The notes under the pieces are model-generated. The model made no database searches. It was not told where the DNA came from and saw nothing but the letters and a program-made list of their open reading frames with translations. Both the position numbers and the translations under genes were made by a program. From Stenotrophomonas sp. 169 (GTDB lineage: Bacteria; Pseudomonadota; Gammaproteobacteria; Xanthomonadales; Xanthomonadaceae): 64,000 nucleotides of DNA. Position 1 is the first letter of the stretch, and every line of letters starts with the position of its first letter. This document shows, piece after piece, positions 1 through 12,031 of this stretch. Location of the stretch: assembly GCF_014621775.1 (NCBI RefSeq), contig NZ_CP061204.1, positions 1,942,501-2,006,500 on the forward strand. Reading direction: 5' to 3'.

Positions 1-702
1 AGCGAAATTGCCGAGCTTGTGCGCGCCCAGCGAGCCGCCGGCGGCGACCAGCGCCGAATCCGGAATCACGCCGTTGTACCACTTGTTGCTGAAACCGGCG
101 TTGCCCAGCGTGCGGATCTCATCGGGCCTGGCGTACAGTCGCACCTCGCCGTAATGGCCGGACGCGGCGCTGACCGGATCCGATGCCATGGCGTGGTTGA
201 TCACGCTGTTGCCGCCTTCGGGAATGCGCAGGCCCAAACTGGCGGCGCCGTAGGCGTTGAAGGTTTCGCCCTTCAGGTCGAAGTGGTGGGCGGTGACCTG
301 GGCCAGCGCTCCGCCCAGCGAGTGCCCGGTGACGCTGACTTCCGGGGCCCGGCCTTCGTTCTCGCCGATGTGCTTGGACAGCGCGACCGCACGCTGGGTC
401 AGCGCGATGGCATCGTTGGCCTGCAGGTTGTAGCGCGCCAGCACCATGCCGCCATCGGCAAGCACGGCGTCCTGCAGGATCTCCTCGGTGCCGCGATGGG
501 AGACGATGATCTCCCCGGTGTCTTCGCGCTGGTAGATCGTGCCCTGGTAGCCGTTCTGCCGGTTGTTTACGTGCTCCAGCACCTTGTAGTTGTGCCCATT
601 GAGCGGCACCACTTCTTCCTGGCCAGGCGCGCGGCGGCCGACCTTGTGGTCTTCATAGGCATCGGCGGAAAGCGCGGCGTAGTCGCGGTGGGTGAGCGGC
701 AT
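1..702 (-). CDS. Lipase-like (class 3 fold) effector candidate, 3' end outside window
   Basis: The first 234 codons are present and the frame is still open at the left edge, so the C-terminus is unseen. The protein has an alpha/beta-hydrolase lipase core: a GHSLGG nucleophile elbow with Ser128 and a downstream ASDPVS motif with Asp175, the usual second triad residue of class 3 lipases. No signal peptide is visible. The ATG overlaps the stop of the upstream lipoprotein gene (TGATG), so the two are translationally coupled. A signal-less lipase directly behind a lipoprotein gene is the layout of Xanthomonadaceae T4SS killing effectors (X-Tfe) with periplasmic immunity lipoproteins (X-Tfi). That role is inference: the diagnostic C-terminal XVIPCD domain would lie beyond the window. 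It could also be a T6SS lipase or a housekeeping lipase. Confidence 0.75.
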   Translation of the reverse strand, partial: MPLTHRDYAALSADAYEDHKVGRRAPGQEEVVPLNGHNYKVLEHVNNRQNGYQGTIYQREDTGEIIVSHRGTEEILQDAVLADGGMVLARYNLQANDAIALTQRAVALSKHIGENEGRAPEVSVTGHSLGGALAQVTAHHFDLKGETFNAYGAASLGLRIPEGGNSVINHAMASDPVSAASGHYGEVRLYARPDEIRTLGNAGFSNKWYNGVIPDSALVAAGGSLGAHKLGNFA

Positions 703-1400
703 CAGCGCACCTCATGGGCGGTCAGGGTGGCGGTGAACAGCGCATCCTGCAGTTCCGGGCGGAACCGCGACGGGTCTTCGTGGCCGGCTTGGCCGAAGTC
801 CGGCACCGACTCCACGCGCGGGTAATCGCGGTCCGGGTAATGGCGGGTCAGTGCCTTGCCGGCGATGAACGTGTCCGCTTCGATGAACGAGGTGAAGCGG
901 GTTTCGCCCTCGGCGCCGGTGGCCTTCAACATCGCGCCGGCACCACTGAACGTCCATTTGCAGACACCGCGGCCGTAGTAATCCTCATCCAGCATGCGGT
1001 CCAGGTACACCGTGCCGCGGTACTCGGTATCGGACACCTTCTTCAGCTGCACCGGTTCCTGGCTGGTGATGCGCGCGGGCATGCCGGTGGCCGGGACGAT
1101 GCGGCCGCATTCCTGCTCGTTGGTGACGTCGTACTGGGCCACGCCTTCCACCACGGCGAACGTACCGGGGGCATCGGCGAGGCTCAGCACCAGCTCGAAC
1201 GCCTGGCGTGGGCTGGGATTGAGCTTGGCCAGGCCGCGGCCGCCGTTTTCGACGTCCTGTTCGGCGGTGGTGATTTCCTGGTTCATGGCGTTCTCCGGGT
1301 GGCAGGCGGTGAGGAGGAGCAGGGCAGCGCACGGCAGAAACGTTCGGCGCACGGGGGGCCTCCTGGCTGCGGATGGGAAGGGGGGAGTCGATGCGGTCAT
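702..1400 (-). CDS. Putative immunity lipoprotein upstream of the lipase
   Basis: A 232-aa protein with a basic N-terminus, a hydrophobic stretch and the lipobox LLTAC, predicting lipidation at Cys33 and a periplasmic mature domain of about 200 residues. His and Pro follow the Cys, so no Asp+2 inner-membrane retention signal is seen. I do not recognise the mature domain. The gene ends on the start codon of the lipase-like gene (TGATG), so both are made together. Position and localisation suggest it neutralises a periplasm-active lipase, as X-Tfi lipoproteins do. This role is inferred from context only. Confidence 0.7.
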   Translation of the reverse strand: MTASTPPFPSAARRPPVRRTFLPCAALLLLTACHPENAMNQEITTAEQDVENGGRGLAKLNPSPRQAFELVLSLADAPGTFAVVEGVAQYDVTNEQECGRIVPATGMPARITSQEPVQLKKVSDTEYRGTVYLDRMLDEDYYGRGVCKWTFSGAGAMLKATGAEGETRFTSFIEADTFIAGKALTRHYPDRDYPRVESVPDFGQAGHEDPSRFRPELQDALFTATLTAHEVR

Positions 1401-1743
1401 GCTGTGGCCACGGAAGCCGAGCGCGCCGGTGGCAGGCGCAGAGCAGGGCGCATGCGCGGGAACGCGGGGTTCGAACCGGCGTGCGGGGCTGCGATGTTGT
1501 CTCCATTCCTTGGCGACATGTGCTCGATTCGTGATGGTGAGACGTACGTTTTACCAAATTGGCGTTCCGATTGCGTCAAAGTGTTGGCGCGCGGGTAGCG
1601 GGATTGCATCGGCATCGCCGAGCCACGCTCGGCGGAATGCCCGATCCCAGCCGGATCAGCCGCACTGCAGACCCCCGCCGAGCGTGGCTCGGCGCTACCA
1701 TGGCCTGGAGTTTCGAAGGCCATCACGTGATCAGGGGAACCGT
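1401..1743. other. Intergenic region with a REP pair
   Basis: 343 bases without a convincing gene. It must hold the promoter of the minus-strand lipoprotein gene and of the plus-strand methyltransferase. An AT-richer stretch around 1535-1580 is the likeliest promoter zone. The right third carries an inverted REP pair. Confidence 0.5.
1617..1699. repeat. SMAG-type REP pair (GCCGAG variant)
   Basis: The palindrome GCCGAGCCACGCTCGGC (1617-1633) faces an inverted partner at 1677-1699 ending in CGCTACC, the complement of the GTAG head. Such paired, outward-headed palindromes are the SMAG REP arrangement described for Stenotrophomonas. Confidence 0.8.
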
Positions 1744-2871
1744 TTGAATCCGCAGGAAGATGCCATTGACCGCGTGCCTGTCGAGCACGAGGCGTTCCTG
1801 CGTAGCCAGCTGATCACCTACATCGGCAACAAGCGGGCGCTGCTGCCCTTCGTGGAAGCTGGCATCGTGCATGCGATGGCGTGTCTGCAGAAGCCGACCA
1901 TCCATTTCCTGGATATGTTTTCCGGTTCCGGCGTAGTGGCACGGCTGGCCCGGCGCTATGCCGCGACCCTGCACTGCAACGATCTGGAGCGGTACAGCGA
2001 GGTAGGCAACCGCTGTTATCAAGCCAATGCGCAGGAGGTGGACACTGCTGCGTTGAGGGACGAGCTTGACCGAGTGGCCCGCCGCGTTGCGCAGGATAGC
2101 GCGCCGGGCTTTCTCTGCGAGCTGTACGCTCCGCGCGACGATGACAACATCGAGCCCGGTGAGCGGGTGTTCTATACGCGGCGCAACGCGATGTTCCTGG
2201 ATACCTTCTGCCAGGTTGTAGCCGATACGCCGGAGGCGTTGAAGCCATTCCTGCTGGGGCCGGTGCTCGCCCAGGCGTCGATGTACACCAATACGTCCGG
2301 CGTGTTCAAAGGCTTCCACAAAAACCGCGAGGGCATTGGACAGTTTGGCGGCAGTGCGCGCAATGCGTTGTCGCGGATCCTGCGGCCGATCGAGGTGCAG
2401 CCGCCGGTGTTCAGTCGCTTTGCGTGCGAGGTGCAGTTGCATCGCCGCGATGCCAATGCGCTGGTGCGCGAGCTGGGCGTGGTGGACGTGGCCTACTTCG
2501 ATCCGCCCTACAATGAGCATCCGTATGGTTCGAACTACTTCATGTTGAACCTGTTGTGTGACTACCAGCGGCCGTCGCAGGTGAGTCGGGTGTCGGGCAT
2601 TCCCACCGACTGGAATCGGTCGGACTACAACAAGGCCCGTCTGGCCGAGTCCGCGCTGTTCGACGCGGTGGCGCAGGTGCGGGCGCATTTCGTGTTGATT
2701 TCGTACAACTCCGAAGGGTTCATCAGTCACGAGCGGTTTGTGGCGGGGCTGGAGGGCATGGGGGCGTTGAGCGTGATGGATACCCGCTACAACGCGTTCC
2801 GCGGAAGCCGGAACCTGGCAGCGCGGGATACGCATGTGACGGAGTTTCTCTATCTGTTGGACAAACGGTGA
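1744..2871 (+). CDS. Adenine-specific DNA methyltransferase (D12-like)
   Basis: About 375 aa. It has motif I MFSGSG (58-63), which binds S-adenosylmethionine, and the catalytic DPPY motif (253-256). This order of SAM site then DPPY is that of alpha-class N6-adenine methylases such as D12 enzymes. The N-terminal SQLITYIGNKRALLPF segment is typical of the family. The start is taken as TTG at 1744 because AGGGGAA lies 6-12 bases upstream and homology begins just after it. The long open frame upstream looks accidental. No restriction endonuclease gene lies beside it, so it seems a solitary methylase for epigenetic marking or a remnant of a restriction system. The recognition sequence cannot be read from the gene. 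Confidence 0.85.
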   Translation: MNPQEDAIDRVPVEHEAFLRSQLITYIGNKRALLPFVEAGIVHAMACLQKPTIHFLDMFSGSGVVARLARRYAATLHCNDLERYSEVGNRCYQANAQEVDTAALRDELDRVARRVAQDSAPGFLCELYAPRDDDNIEPGERVFYTRRNAMFLDTFCQVVADTPEALKPFLLGPVLAQASMYTNTSGVFKGFHKNREGIGQFGGSARNALSRILRPIEVQPPVFSRFACEVQLHRRDANALVRELGVVDVAYFDPPYNEHPYGSNYFMLNLLCDYQRPSQVSRVSGIPTDWNRSDYNKARLAESALFDAVAQVRAHFVLISYNSEGFISHERFVAGLEGMGALSVMDTRYNAFRGSRNLAARDTHVTEFLYLLDKR

Positions 2872-2880
2872 ACCACATCC

Positions 2881-2984
2881 GGTAGTGACGGCCGCTGGCC
2901 GTCATGGTTGTGCCTTCCGCTGCGCTCGCCGAGCGTGGCTCGGCGCTACCAAGGGGCAGGGTAGTGATGGCCGCTGGGTGCCAT
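2881..2984. repeat. SMAG-type REP cluster
   Basis: A GTAG-headed palindrome of the GACGGCC variant (2881-2904) faces an inverted GCCGAG variant ending CGCTACC (2928-2950). A third, degraded GTAGTGATGGCCGCTGG copy follows at 2961. Mixed variants in one cluster suggest several REP subfamilies in this genome. The cluster lies between the methylase stop and mntR. Confidence 0.8.
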
Positions 2985-3023
2985 GCTCGGCGGCCCTGCA
3001 GCCGCCCGCGTACAATGGCCGCC

Positions 3024-3476
3024 ATGCCTGATACTGCCCGCCCCAAATCCGTCCTGCCCGCTTCCCAGGTCCATATGGAGGGCTTCGCGCAGGTGCGCGA
3101 GGCGCGGCGGTCCGAGCTGGTGGAAGATTATGTGGAACTGATCGCCGACCTGATTGCCGATGGCCGCGAGGCCCGCCAGGTGGATATTGCCAGCCGCCTG
3201 GGGGTGGCCCAGCCGACGGTGGCCAAGGCGCTGAAGCGGCTGGTCAAGGAGGGCTGGGCGATCCAGCGGCCGTATCGCGGGGTGTTCCTGACGCCGGCCG
3301 GCGAGCAGCTGGCACGCGATGTCCGCACCCGTCACCAGACCGTGGAGCGCTTTCTGCTGGCACTCGGCGTGGATGCCGATTCGGCGCGACGCGACGCCGA
3401 GGGGATCGAGCACCATGTGAGCGAAGCGACGCTGGCTGCGTTCGAGGCGTTCCTGCAGAAGGCGGGCCGCCCATGA
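3024..3476 (+). CDS. mntR: Manganese-responsive regulator MntR
   Basis: 150 aa, DtxR/MntR family. The order and wording of the motifs match enterobacterial Mnt[14 protein letters not shown], the winged helix with [20 protein letters not shown] as recognition region, and the metal-site helix [14 protein letters not shown] that supplies Glu and His ligands. It binds Mn(II) and represses or tunes manganese transport genes. No mntH or other transporter is adjacent, so its targets lie elsewhere. An ATG nine bases upstream (3015) is an alternative start. The stop overlaps the tadA start by four bases (ATGA). Confidence 0.92.
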   Translation: MPDTARPKSVLPASQVHMEGFAQVREARRSELVEDYVELIADLIADGREARQVDIASRLGVAQPTVAKALKRLVKEGWAIQRPYRGVFLTPAGEQLARDVRTRHQTVERFLLALGVDADSARRDAEGIEHHVSEATLAAFEAFLQKAGRP

Positions 3477-3994
3477 GCAACGCATTGCCGGTGCACGACG
3501 CCGACGAGCACTGGATGCGCCATGCGCTAGCCCTGGCCGAGCGCGCGGAGCGCGAGTTCAACGAGATCCCGGTTGGGGCGGTGCTGGTCAGTGCACAGGG
3601 TGAGGTGCTGGGCGAGGGCTGGAATCTCAACATTGCCGAGCACGATCCCAGTGCGCATGCAGAGATCGTGGCGATGCGGCGGGCGGGGAGGGCGCTGCAG
3701 AACCATCGGCTGATGGGCAGCACGCTGTACGTCACCCTGGAGCCGTGCGCCATGTGTGCCATGGCGATCGTGCATGCGCGCGTGGGGCGCCTGGTCTACG
3801 CGGCCACTGATCCGAAGACCGGCGCCTGCGGCAGTGTGTTCAACCTGCTCGGCGATGCGCGGCACAACCATCGGGTCGAGATCCACGGCGGCGTGCTGGC
3901 GCGCGAAGCCAGCAACCGGCTGACCAATTATTTTCGTGCCAAGCGCGGGCGCCCGCTGCTTGCGTTGGACGCGCCGCCTGCCGACGCAGGCTGA
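3473..3994 (+). CDS. tadA: tRNA adenosine(34) deaminase TadA
   Basis: 173 aa. It carries the cytidine/deoxycytidylate deaminase zinc site: HAE (His62, Glu64 as proton shuttle) and PCAMC (Cys92, Cys95). The surrounding EIPVGAVLV and CGSVFNLL segments are typical of TadA, which converts A34 to inosine in tRNA-Arg(ACG). It overlaps mntR by ATGA and is co-transcribed with it. The C-terminal [11 protein letters not shown] tail is normal for the family. Confidence 0.95.
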   Translation: MSNALPVHDADEHWMRHALALAERAEREFNEIPVGAVLVSAQGEVLGEGWNLNIAEHDPSAHAEIVAMRRAGRALQNHRLMGSTLYVTLEPCAMCAMAIVHARVGRLVYAATDPKTGACGSVFNLLGDARHNHRVEIHGGVLAREASNRLTNYFRAKRGRPLLALDAPPADAG

Positions 3995-4063
3995 AGGGCG
4001 CGGTATCATGGCCGCATCCATTCATGGCGCGGTCGTCCGGCCCGCCCTCAGCGAGGAAGCACG

Positions 4064-4633
4064 ATGGCCGACACCGGCGCAGGCAATGACCGATTGATCT
4101 GGATCGACCTGGAAATGACCGGGTTGGATACCGACAACGATTCGATCATCGAGATTGCCACGGTGGTCACCGATGCCCAGCTCAACGTGCTTGCCGAAGG
4201 CCCGGAGTTCGCGATCCACCATCCGGTGGAGCGGCTGGAGGCGATGGACGAGTGGAACCGCAACCAGCATCGCCGTTCGGGCCTGTGGCAGCGCGTGGTC
4301 GACAGCCAGGTCACCCTGGGCCAGGCCGAAGCGGCGACGGTGAACTTTCTCAGCGAGTGGATCAGTGCCGGCGCATCGCCGATGTGCGGAAACTCGATCT
4401 GTCAGGACCGCCGCTTCCTGCACCGCGAGATGCCGCGGCTGGAGAAGTACTTCCATTACCGCAACCTGGATGTGTCCACCATCAAGGAGCTGGCCAAGCG
4501 CTGGGCCCCGACGGTGGCTGCGGGCGTCGGCAAGAACAGCAACCACACGGCGCTGAGTGATGTGCAGGATTCGATCAACGAGCTGAAGCATTACCGACAG
4601 TTCATGGGTGCGTTGGCGGGGCTGCCCCACTGA
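4064..4633 (+). CDS. orn: Oligoribonuclease
   Basis: 189 aa, DEDDh 3'-5' exonuclease. The ExoI motif DLEMTGLD (Asp15, Glu17), the [12 protein letters not shown] segment and the C-terminal [12 protein letters not shown] motif match Orn. It degrades 2-5 nt RNA fragments and pGpG, so it also finishes c-di-GMP breakdown, relevant to the diguanylate cyclase at 19 kb. The gene is monocistronic, bounded by REP elements downstream. Confidence 0.96.
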   Translation: MADTGAGNDRLIWIDLEMTGLDTDNDSIIEIATVVTDAQLNVLAEGPEFAIHHPVERLEAMDEWNRNQHRRSGLWQRVVDSQVTLGQAEAATVNFLSEWISAGASPMCGNSICQDRRFLHREMPRLEKYFHYRNLDVSTIKELAKRWAPTVAAGVGKNSNHTALSDVQDSINELKHYRQFMGALAGLPH

Positions 4634-4635
4634 AG

Positions 4636-4707
4636 GTTAGTGACGGCCGCTGGCCGTCAAGGGGCTTCGGACGATGACAGATCTGACGGCCAGCGGCCGT
4701 CACTACC
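4636..4707. repeat. SMAG-type REP pair (GACGGCC variant)
   Basis: Two palindromes in inverted orientation: TGACGGCCGCTGGCCGTCA (4641-4659) and its partner ending GTCACTACC (4684-4707). It directly follows the orn stop and can form a large stem-loop in the transcript. Confidence 0.85.
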
Positions 4708-4756
4708 AGGTCGTCGTCACCCGGCCGTTCAACCCTGCAGCGCTACCATCGGCAGC

Positions 4757-5605
4757 ATGAACGAACCGATCCTGCTCCCCCGCGATATTGCCCAGCAGCC
4801 TGACGATTGGGCATCCCTGCAACGTGCTGTTTCCCTGTTGGAGGCACCGACCATCACCGCGCGCATGGCCAATCTGGTCGGCACGCCGCTGGAGTTCGCC
4901 GTCAGCCGCCTGCCCAATGCGGTGTCCAGTCGCATCCACGGCGCAGTGCAGGCGGCGTTGTACAAGGCCGTGCAGGGTGCGTTGATGAGCATGGACAATA
5001 CGCCGGGCAAGGCGGCATCCACGCGCTGGCACAAGTTCGCGGCGGCGACCTCCGGCGCAGTGGGCGGCGCGTTTGGCTTCACCGCGCTGCTGATCGAGCT
5101 GCCGCTGTCCACGACCATCATGATGCGCGCCGTGGCTGACGTGGCCCGCAGTGAGGGGTTTGACCTGGCTGATCTGTCCACGCGCCAGGCCTGTCTGGAA
5201 GTGTTCGCGCTGGGCGGCAACGCGAAGAGCGATGACGCCAGTGAGACTGGCTATTACCTGGCTCGGGGTTTTACGGCGGACGTCGTGCGGCACCTGTCGG
5301 CCGAACTGGTCGGGCGGGTGGCGACGGGGCGCAACCTGACCTTGGGCGTGGCGCCGAAGGAGGCCGGTAAGTTGCTGGCCAAGCTGGCGGAGAAGGTGGC
5401 GGCGCGCTTTGGCGTGGTGATCACCGAAAAGTTCGCCGCGCAGGCCGTACCGATCGTAGGTGCAGCGACGGGTGCGGCGTTGAACACGATGTTCACCGAT
5501 TACTACCAAGACGTCGCGCGCGGGCATTTCATCGTGCGCCGGCTGGAGCGAAAGTACGGCGAAGAGGTGGTGCAGGCGTGTTACCAGCGGATCGCCAACG
5601 GCTGA
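4757..5605 (+). CDS. EcsC family protein
   Basis: 282 aa. The glycine/alanine-rich core around SGAVGGAFGFTALLIELPLST (split here by the usual EcsC hydrophobic segment), the GNAKSDDASETGYYLAR loop and the C-terminal AVPIVGAATGAALNTMFTDYYQ match EcsC-family proteins, named after the third gene of the Bacillus ecs operon. The biochemical role is unknown. Two or three moderately hydrophobic stretches suggest membrane association. It stands alone between REP clusters. Confidence 0.8.
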   Translation: MNEPILLPRDIAQQPDDWASLQRAVSLLEAPTITARMANLVGTPLEFAVSRLPNAVSSRIHGAVQAALYKAVQGALMSMDNTPGKAASTRWHKFAAATSGAVGGAFGFTALLIELPLSTTIMMRAVADVARSEGFDLADLSTRQACLEVFALGGNAKSDDASETGYYLARGFTADVVRHLSAELVGRVATGRNLTLGVAPKEAGKLLAKLAEKVAARFGVVITEKFAAQAVPIVGAATGAALNTMFTDYYQDVARGHFIVRRLERKYGEEVVQACYQRIANG

Positions 5606-5647
5606 AACGCGCGACGTGGCTTTGGACACGGCTTTGGACACGGCTTT

Positions 5648-5713
5648 GGTGGAGCCGACTTCAGTCGGCCGCTCCTTGCGCGCCGCTAACGGCAGCCGAC
5701 TGAAGTCGGCTCT
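5648..5713. repeat. SMAG-type REP pair interrupted by the IS110 element
   Basis: GGAGCCGACTTCAGTCGGC (5651-5669) faces GCCGACTGAAGTCGGCTCT (5695-5713). Intact copies of this arm in the window (6981-7002) continue CTACC. Here the CT is followed by the insertion sequence, and the missing ACC is found at 6850-6852 behind the element. Confidence 0.8.
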
Positions 5714-5724
5714 TATCTCTTCGA

Positions 5725-6836
<1,112 letters not shown>

Positions 6837-6893
6837 CAACACAGTTGCTACCCGGTACTCGCGCGCGGGGAATGGTGGACGCGCGGCAGCGTT

Positions 6894-7059
6894 GGTAGCG
6901 CCGAGCCATGCTCGGCGAGCGCAGCGGCAAAGCGTGGACGGCCAGCGGGCGTGGATACTAGGTGCATCACGCGAAAGGCAGCCGACTGAAGTCGGCTCTA
7001 CCGGTCGGCTCTACCAGTTCATCGTGCGGGAAAGGCGTGACGGCCAGGGGCCGTCACGC
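6894..7059. repeat. REP elements and ppsA 3' hairpin
   Basis: A GGTAGCGCCGAGC palindrome (6894-6917) is followed by an intact GCCGACTGAAGTCGGCTCTACC arm (6981-7002) with a partial repeat of its end (7003-7015). Then comes GCGTGACGGCC, a 3-base loop and its exact complement (about 7035-7059). The last hairpin lies eight bases beyond the ppsA stop and may protect or end that transcript, though no T run follows. Confidence 0.75.
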
Positions 7060-7066
7060 TGCTTCG

Positions 7067-9445
<2,379 letters not shown>

Positions 9446-9590
9446 GCGCGATGCTCCGTTAGGCCATCGCCCGAGGCGGGCTGGGATGGCCGCGTCCGTA
9501 GGAAGAAGCCGCTATGATGCCGGTCGGACCGCCGTCGGCACAAGCGTGTCACGGCAGGCGTTTTAAGCTTCGGACTGGGAAAACACGCCT

Positions 9591-10412
9591 ATGACGACCA
9601 TCAGACCGGTGTTCTACGTTTCCGATGGAACCGGTATCACCGCTGAAACCATTGGGCATAGCCTGCTCACCCAGTTCTCCGGATTCAGTTTCATCACGGA
9701 CCGGATGTCGTTCATAGATGACCCCGAAAAAGCCGCCGAAGCCTGCGCTCGGATCCGCGCAGCGGGCGAGCGTTACCAGGTAAGGCCGATCGTGGTGAAC
9801 TCCTGCGTGGATCAGGGGCTCAGCGTCATCCTCGCCGGCAGCGGGGCGCTGATGCTGGACGTGTTCGCCCCGTTCATCGAAACGCTGGAGGCTGAACTGT
9901 CCTCGCCGCGGCTGTCGCGGGTGGGCCAGGCGCACGGAATGGTCGACTTCGAGACCTATCACCGGCGGATCAACGCGATGAACTTCGCGCTGAGCCACGA
10001 CGACGGCATCGCGGTCAATTACGACGATGCCGACGTGATCCTGGTGGCGGTGTCGCGTGCGGGCAAGACGCCGACGTGCATCTACCTGGCCCTGCATTAC
10101 GGCGTGAGTGCGGCCAATTACCCGCTGACCGATGAAGACCTGGAAAGCGATCGCCTGCCGCCGCGCCTGCGCAATTACCGCCGCAAGCTGTTCGGCCTGA
10201 CCATCGACCCGGAACGGCTGCAGCAGATCCGCCAGGAACGTCGGCCGAATTCGCGCTACGCCGCGGCGGACACCTGCAAGAAGGAAGTGATCGCGGCCGA
10301 GCGGATGTTCCAGATGGAGCGCGTGCCGACCCTGAGCACCACGCACACCTCGATCGAGGAGATCTCGAGCAAGGTGCTGGCCACCCTGGGGCTGCGCCGG
10401 GAGCTGTATTGA
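9591..10412 (+). CDS. ppsR: PEP synthase regulatory protein (kinase/pyrophosphorylase)
   Basis: 273 aa, DUF299 family. It opens with [13 protein letters not shown] and has the P-loop-like [10 protein letters not shown] near residues 152-161, both diagnostic. The family uses ADP to phosphorylate a threonine next to the catalytic histidine of PEP synthase (TCH in PpsA here) and removes it with phosphate. The divergent pairing with ppsA supports the assignment over the related PPDK regulator. Confidence 0.95.
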   Translation: MTTIRPVFYVSDGTGITAETIGHSLLTQFSGFSFITDRMSFIDDPEKAAEACARIRAAGERYQVRPIVVNSCVDQGLSVILAGSGALMLDVFAPFIETLEAELSSPRLSRVGQAHGMVDFETYHRRINAMNFALSHDDGIAVNYDDADVILVAVSRAGKTPTCIYLALHYGVSAANYPLTDEDLESDRLPPRLRNYRRKLFGLTIDPERLQQIRQERRPNSRYAAADTCKKEVIAAERMFQMERVPTLSTTHTSIEEISSKVLATLGLRRELY

Positions 10413-10475
10413 CGGGGCGGGGTGCCCGGGTGTTGCGTTATTGATGGGGCGCGTTGCCCGGGTGGCGCGTTCCCC

Positions 10476-10561
10476 GGTAGAGCCGGCTTCAGCCGGCTTT
10501 CGTTGACGGCTGAAGCCGTCACTACCAGGGCGTTGGTTGACGGCCAGCGGCCGTCACTACC
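10476..10561. repeat. SMAG-type REP triplet
   Basis: Three GTAG-type palindromes: GGTAGAGCCGGCTTCAGCC (from 10476), an inverted TGACGGCTGAAGCCGTCACT (10504-10526) and a second inverted copy of the GACGGCC variant (10538-10561). They fill most of the gap between ppsR and the DUF1249 gene. Confidence 0.8.
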
Positions 10562-10629
10562 GGGCGCGCCTGAATCGCGGTGCTGACCGGCGCTACCGGG
10601 CGCGGGCCGGCAGCGTGTAGGATCAAGCC

Positions 10630-11142
10630 ATGGCCCAAGCACGTCCTCTTACCGAACGCATCCCGCGCCTCAGCCGCCTGAGCTGGCTGATGGGCCTGTA
10701 CGCGGAAAACCACCGCCACCTCGTGCGCCTGTTCGCACCCGGTGATCTGGCGGTCGGCAGTTACGTATCGTCCGTCGGTGATGGGCTCGATGTCCGTCTG
10801 GATATCATTGCCTGCCACGCCTATACGGTGGAAATGCGGCTGACCTACGACCTGTGTGACCCGGTCACCGGCCAGCCCGACCCCTCGGCGTACGTGCGTC
10901 TGTACCGTGACGCCCGCCAAGCTGAGACCACCCACTGCTACGTCGGCCGCCGCTGGCAGGACGTGATGGGGCTGTACCCGCCGCCGGCCGAGCTCATCAA
11001 TCACCGCATGCGCATGAACACGTTCCTCGGCAAGTGGCTGGAGTATCTGGCCGAGCGCGGGCATGGGGTGGCCACGCTGGCGCGCGACCCCGATGCGCCT
11101 GCCGCGGTGACGGCCGAGCGCCGCCTGACAGTCGTGCCCTGA
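10630..11142 (+). CDS. DUF1249 family protein (YqiB-like)
   Basis: 170 aa. The segments RLSWLMGLYAENHRHLVRLF, YTVEMRLTYDL and the C-terminal NTFLGKWLEYLAERGH are typical of the DUF1249/YqiB family, of unknown function. No signal peptide or membrane segment is visible. It lies 41 bp before a Nudix gene. In enterobacteria yqiB is also next to a Nudix gene (nudF), so the linkage is conserved in kind. Function is not known. Confidence 0.8.
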   Translation: MAQARPLTERIPRLSRLSWLMGLYAENHRHLVRLFAPGDLAVGSYVSSVGDGLDVRLDIIACHAYTVEMRLTYDLCDPVTGQPDPSAYVRLYRDARQAETTHCYVGRRWQDVMGLYPPPAELINHRMRMNTFLGKWLEYLAERGHGVATLARDPDAPAAVTAERRLTVVP

Positions 11143-11183
11143 TCCGGCCATAATCGGCGGCTTCGCCTCTGCCGGAACCTCGC

Positions 11184-11672
11184 ATGCCGTATACCCCCAT
11201 CATCGCCACGCTCGGCTACGTGCTTTCGCCGGACCGCCGCCAGGTGCTGATGATCCATCGCAACACGCGGCCCGGCGACCATCACCTGGGCAAGTACAAC
11301 GGGCTGGGCGGCAAGGTCGAGCCGGACGAAGACGTGGCAGAAGGCATGCGCCGCGAGATCCAGGAAGAAGCCGGTATCGACTGCACATCCATGCAACTGC
11401 GCGGCACGATCAGCTGGCCGGGGTTCGGCAAGCAGGGCGAGGACTGGTTCGGCTTCGTGTTCGTGGTGGATACCTATGACGGTACGCCGCACGGCGGCAA
11501 CCACGAAGGCACGCTGGAGTGGGTGGACGTGGACAAGCTGGACACGCTGCCGATGTGGGAAGGCGATCGCCATTTCCTGCCGCTGGTGTTCGATACGGAC
11601 CCGCGCGCCTTCCACGGCGTGATGCCTTACCGCGACGGCCGCATGCAGTCCTGGAAGTACACCCGGGTCTGA
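11184..11672 (+). CDS. Nudix hydrolase, MutT/MTH1-like
   Basis: 162 aa. A perfect Nudix box runs from Gly43 to Gly64 (G-x5-E-x7-RE-x2-EE-x-G; Glu58, Glu61 and Glu62 bind metal). The preceding LGKYNGLGGKV and later WVDVDKLDTLPMWEGDR resemble oxidised-purine nucleotide hydrolases. The likely reaction is hydrolysis of 8-oxo-dGTP or a similar nucleotide to the monophosphate. The exact substrate cannot be read from sequence. It is probably in one operon with the DUF1249 gene. Confidence 0.88.
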   Translation: MPYTPIIATLGYVLSPDRRQVLMIHRNTRPGDHHLGKYNGLGGKVEPDEDVAEGMRREIQEEAGIDCTSMQLRGTISWPGFGKQGEDWFGFVFVVDTYDGTPHGGNHEGTLEWVDVDKLDTLPMWEGDRHFLPLVFDTDPRAFHGVMPYRDGRMQSWKYTRV

Positions 11673-11710
11673 CGGGCGCGTGCAGCGACGCCGCCATACC
11701 GCAGGCCCTG

Positions 11711-12031
11711 GGACGGAGAGCCCCTTGAGTCATGCCACGGTCCGTGAGATGGAAAGCCCCTTGAGTCACACCGCGGTCCGTCAGAGGGAAAGCCCCCTTA
11801 AAAGGGGGCGCGCCGAAGGCGGGGGGATGTAGTGCATGCGCGGACAACCTGCGCCATATCAGGGGCGCCGGCCGTCGGACAGAGAGCCCCTTGAGTCACA
11901 CCACGATCCGTCACACGGAGAGCCCCTTGAGTCACACCGCGGTCCGTCAGAGGGAAAGCCCCCTTAAAAGGGGGCGCGCCGAAGGCGGGGGGATGTACTG
12001 CATGCGCGGACAACCTGCGCCACATCAGTGG
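11711..12031. repeat. 166-bp tandem duplication with internal sub-repeats
   Basis: Two near-identical units start at about 11711 and 11877. Each has two copies of a sub-repeat beginning AGCCCCTTGAGTCA and ending near TCCGT, then the palindrome CCCCCTTAAAAGGGGG, then GCGCGCCGAAGGCGGGGGGA and GCATGCGCGGACAACCTGCG. The offset between units is 166 bases. In the 573-base gap between the Nudix gene and pssA I see no convincing gene: open frames here are short and repeat the same proline-rich phrase. Confidence 0.85.

Noticed and set aside
1465-1490. GGTTCGAACC resembling a tRNA T-arm
   Set aside because: No acceptor, D or anticodon arms could be found around it on either strand.
994-1743. N-terminal extension of the methyltransferase by 250 codons
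   Set aside because: The extension overlaps the lipoprotein gene antisense and the REP pair, and family similarity starts only after the TTG at 1744.
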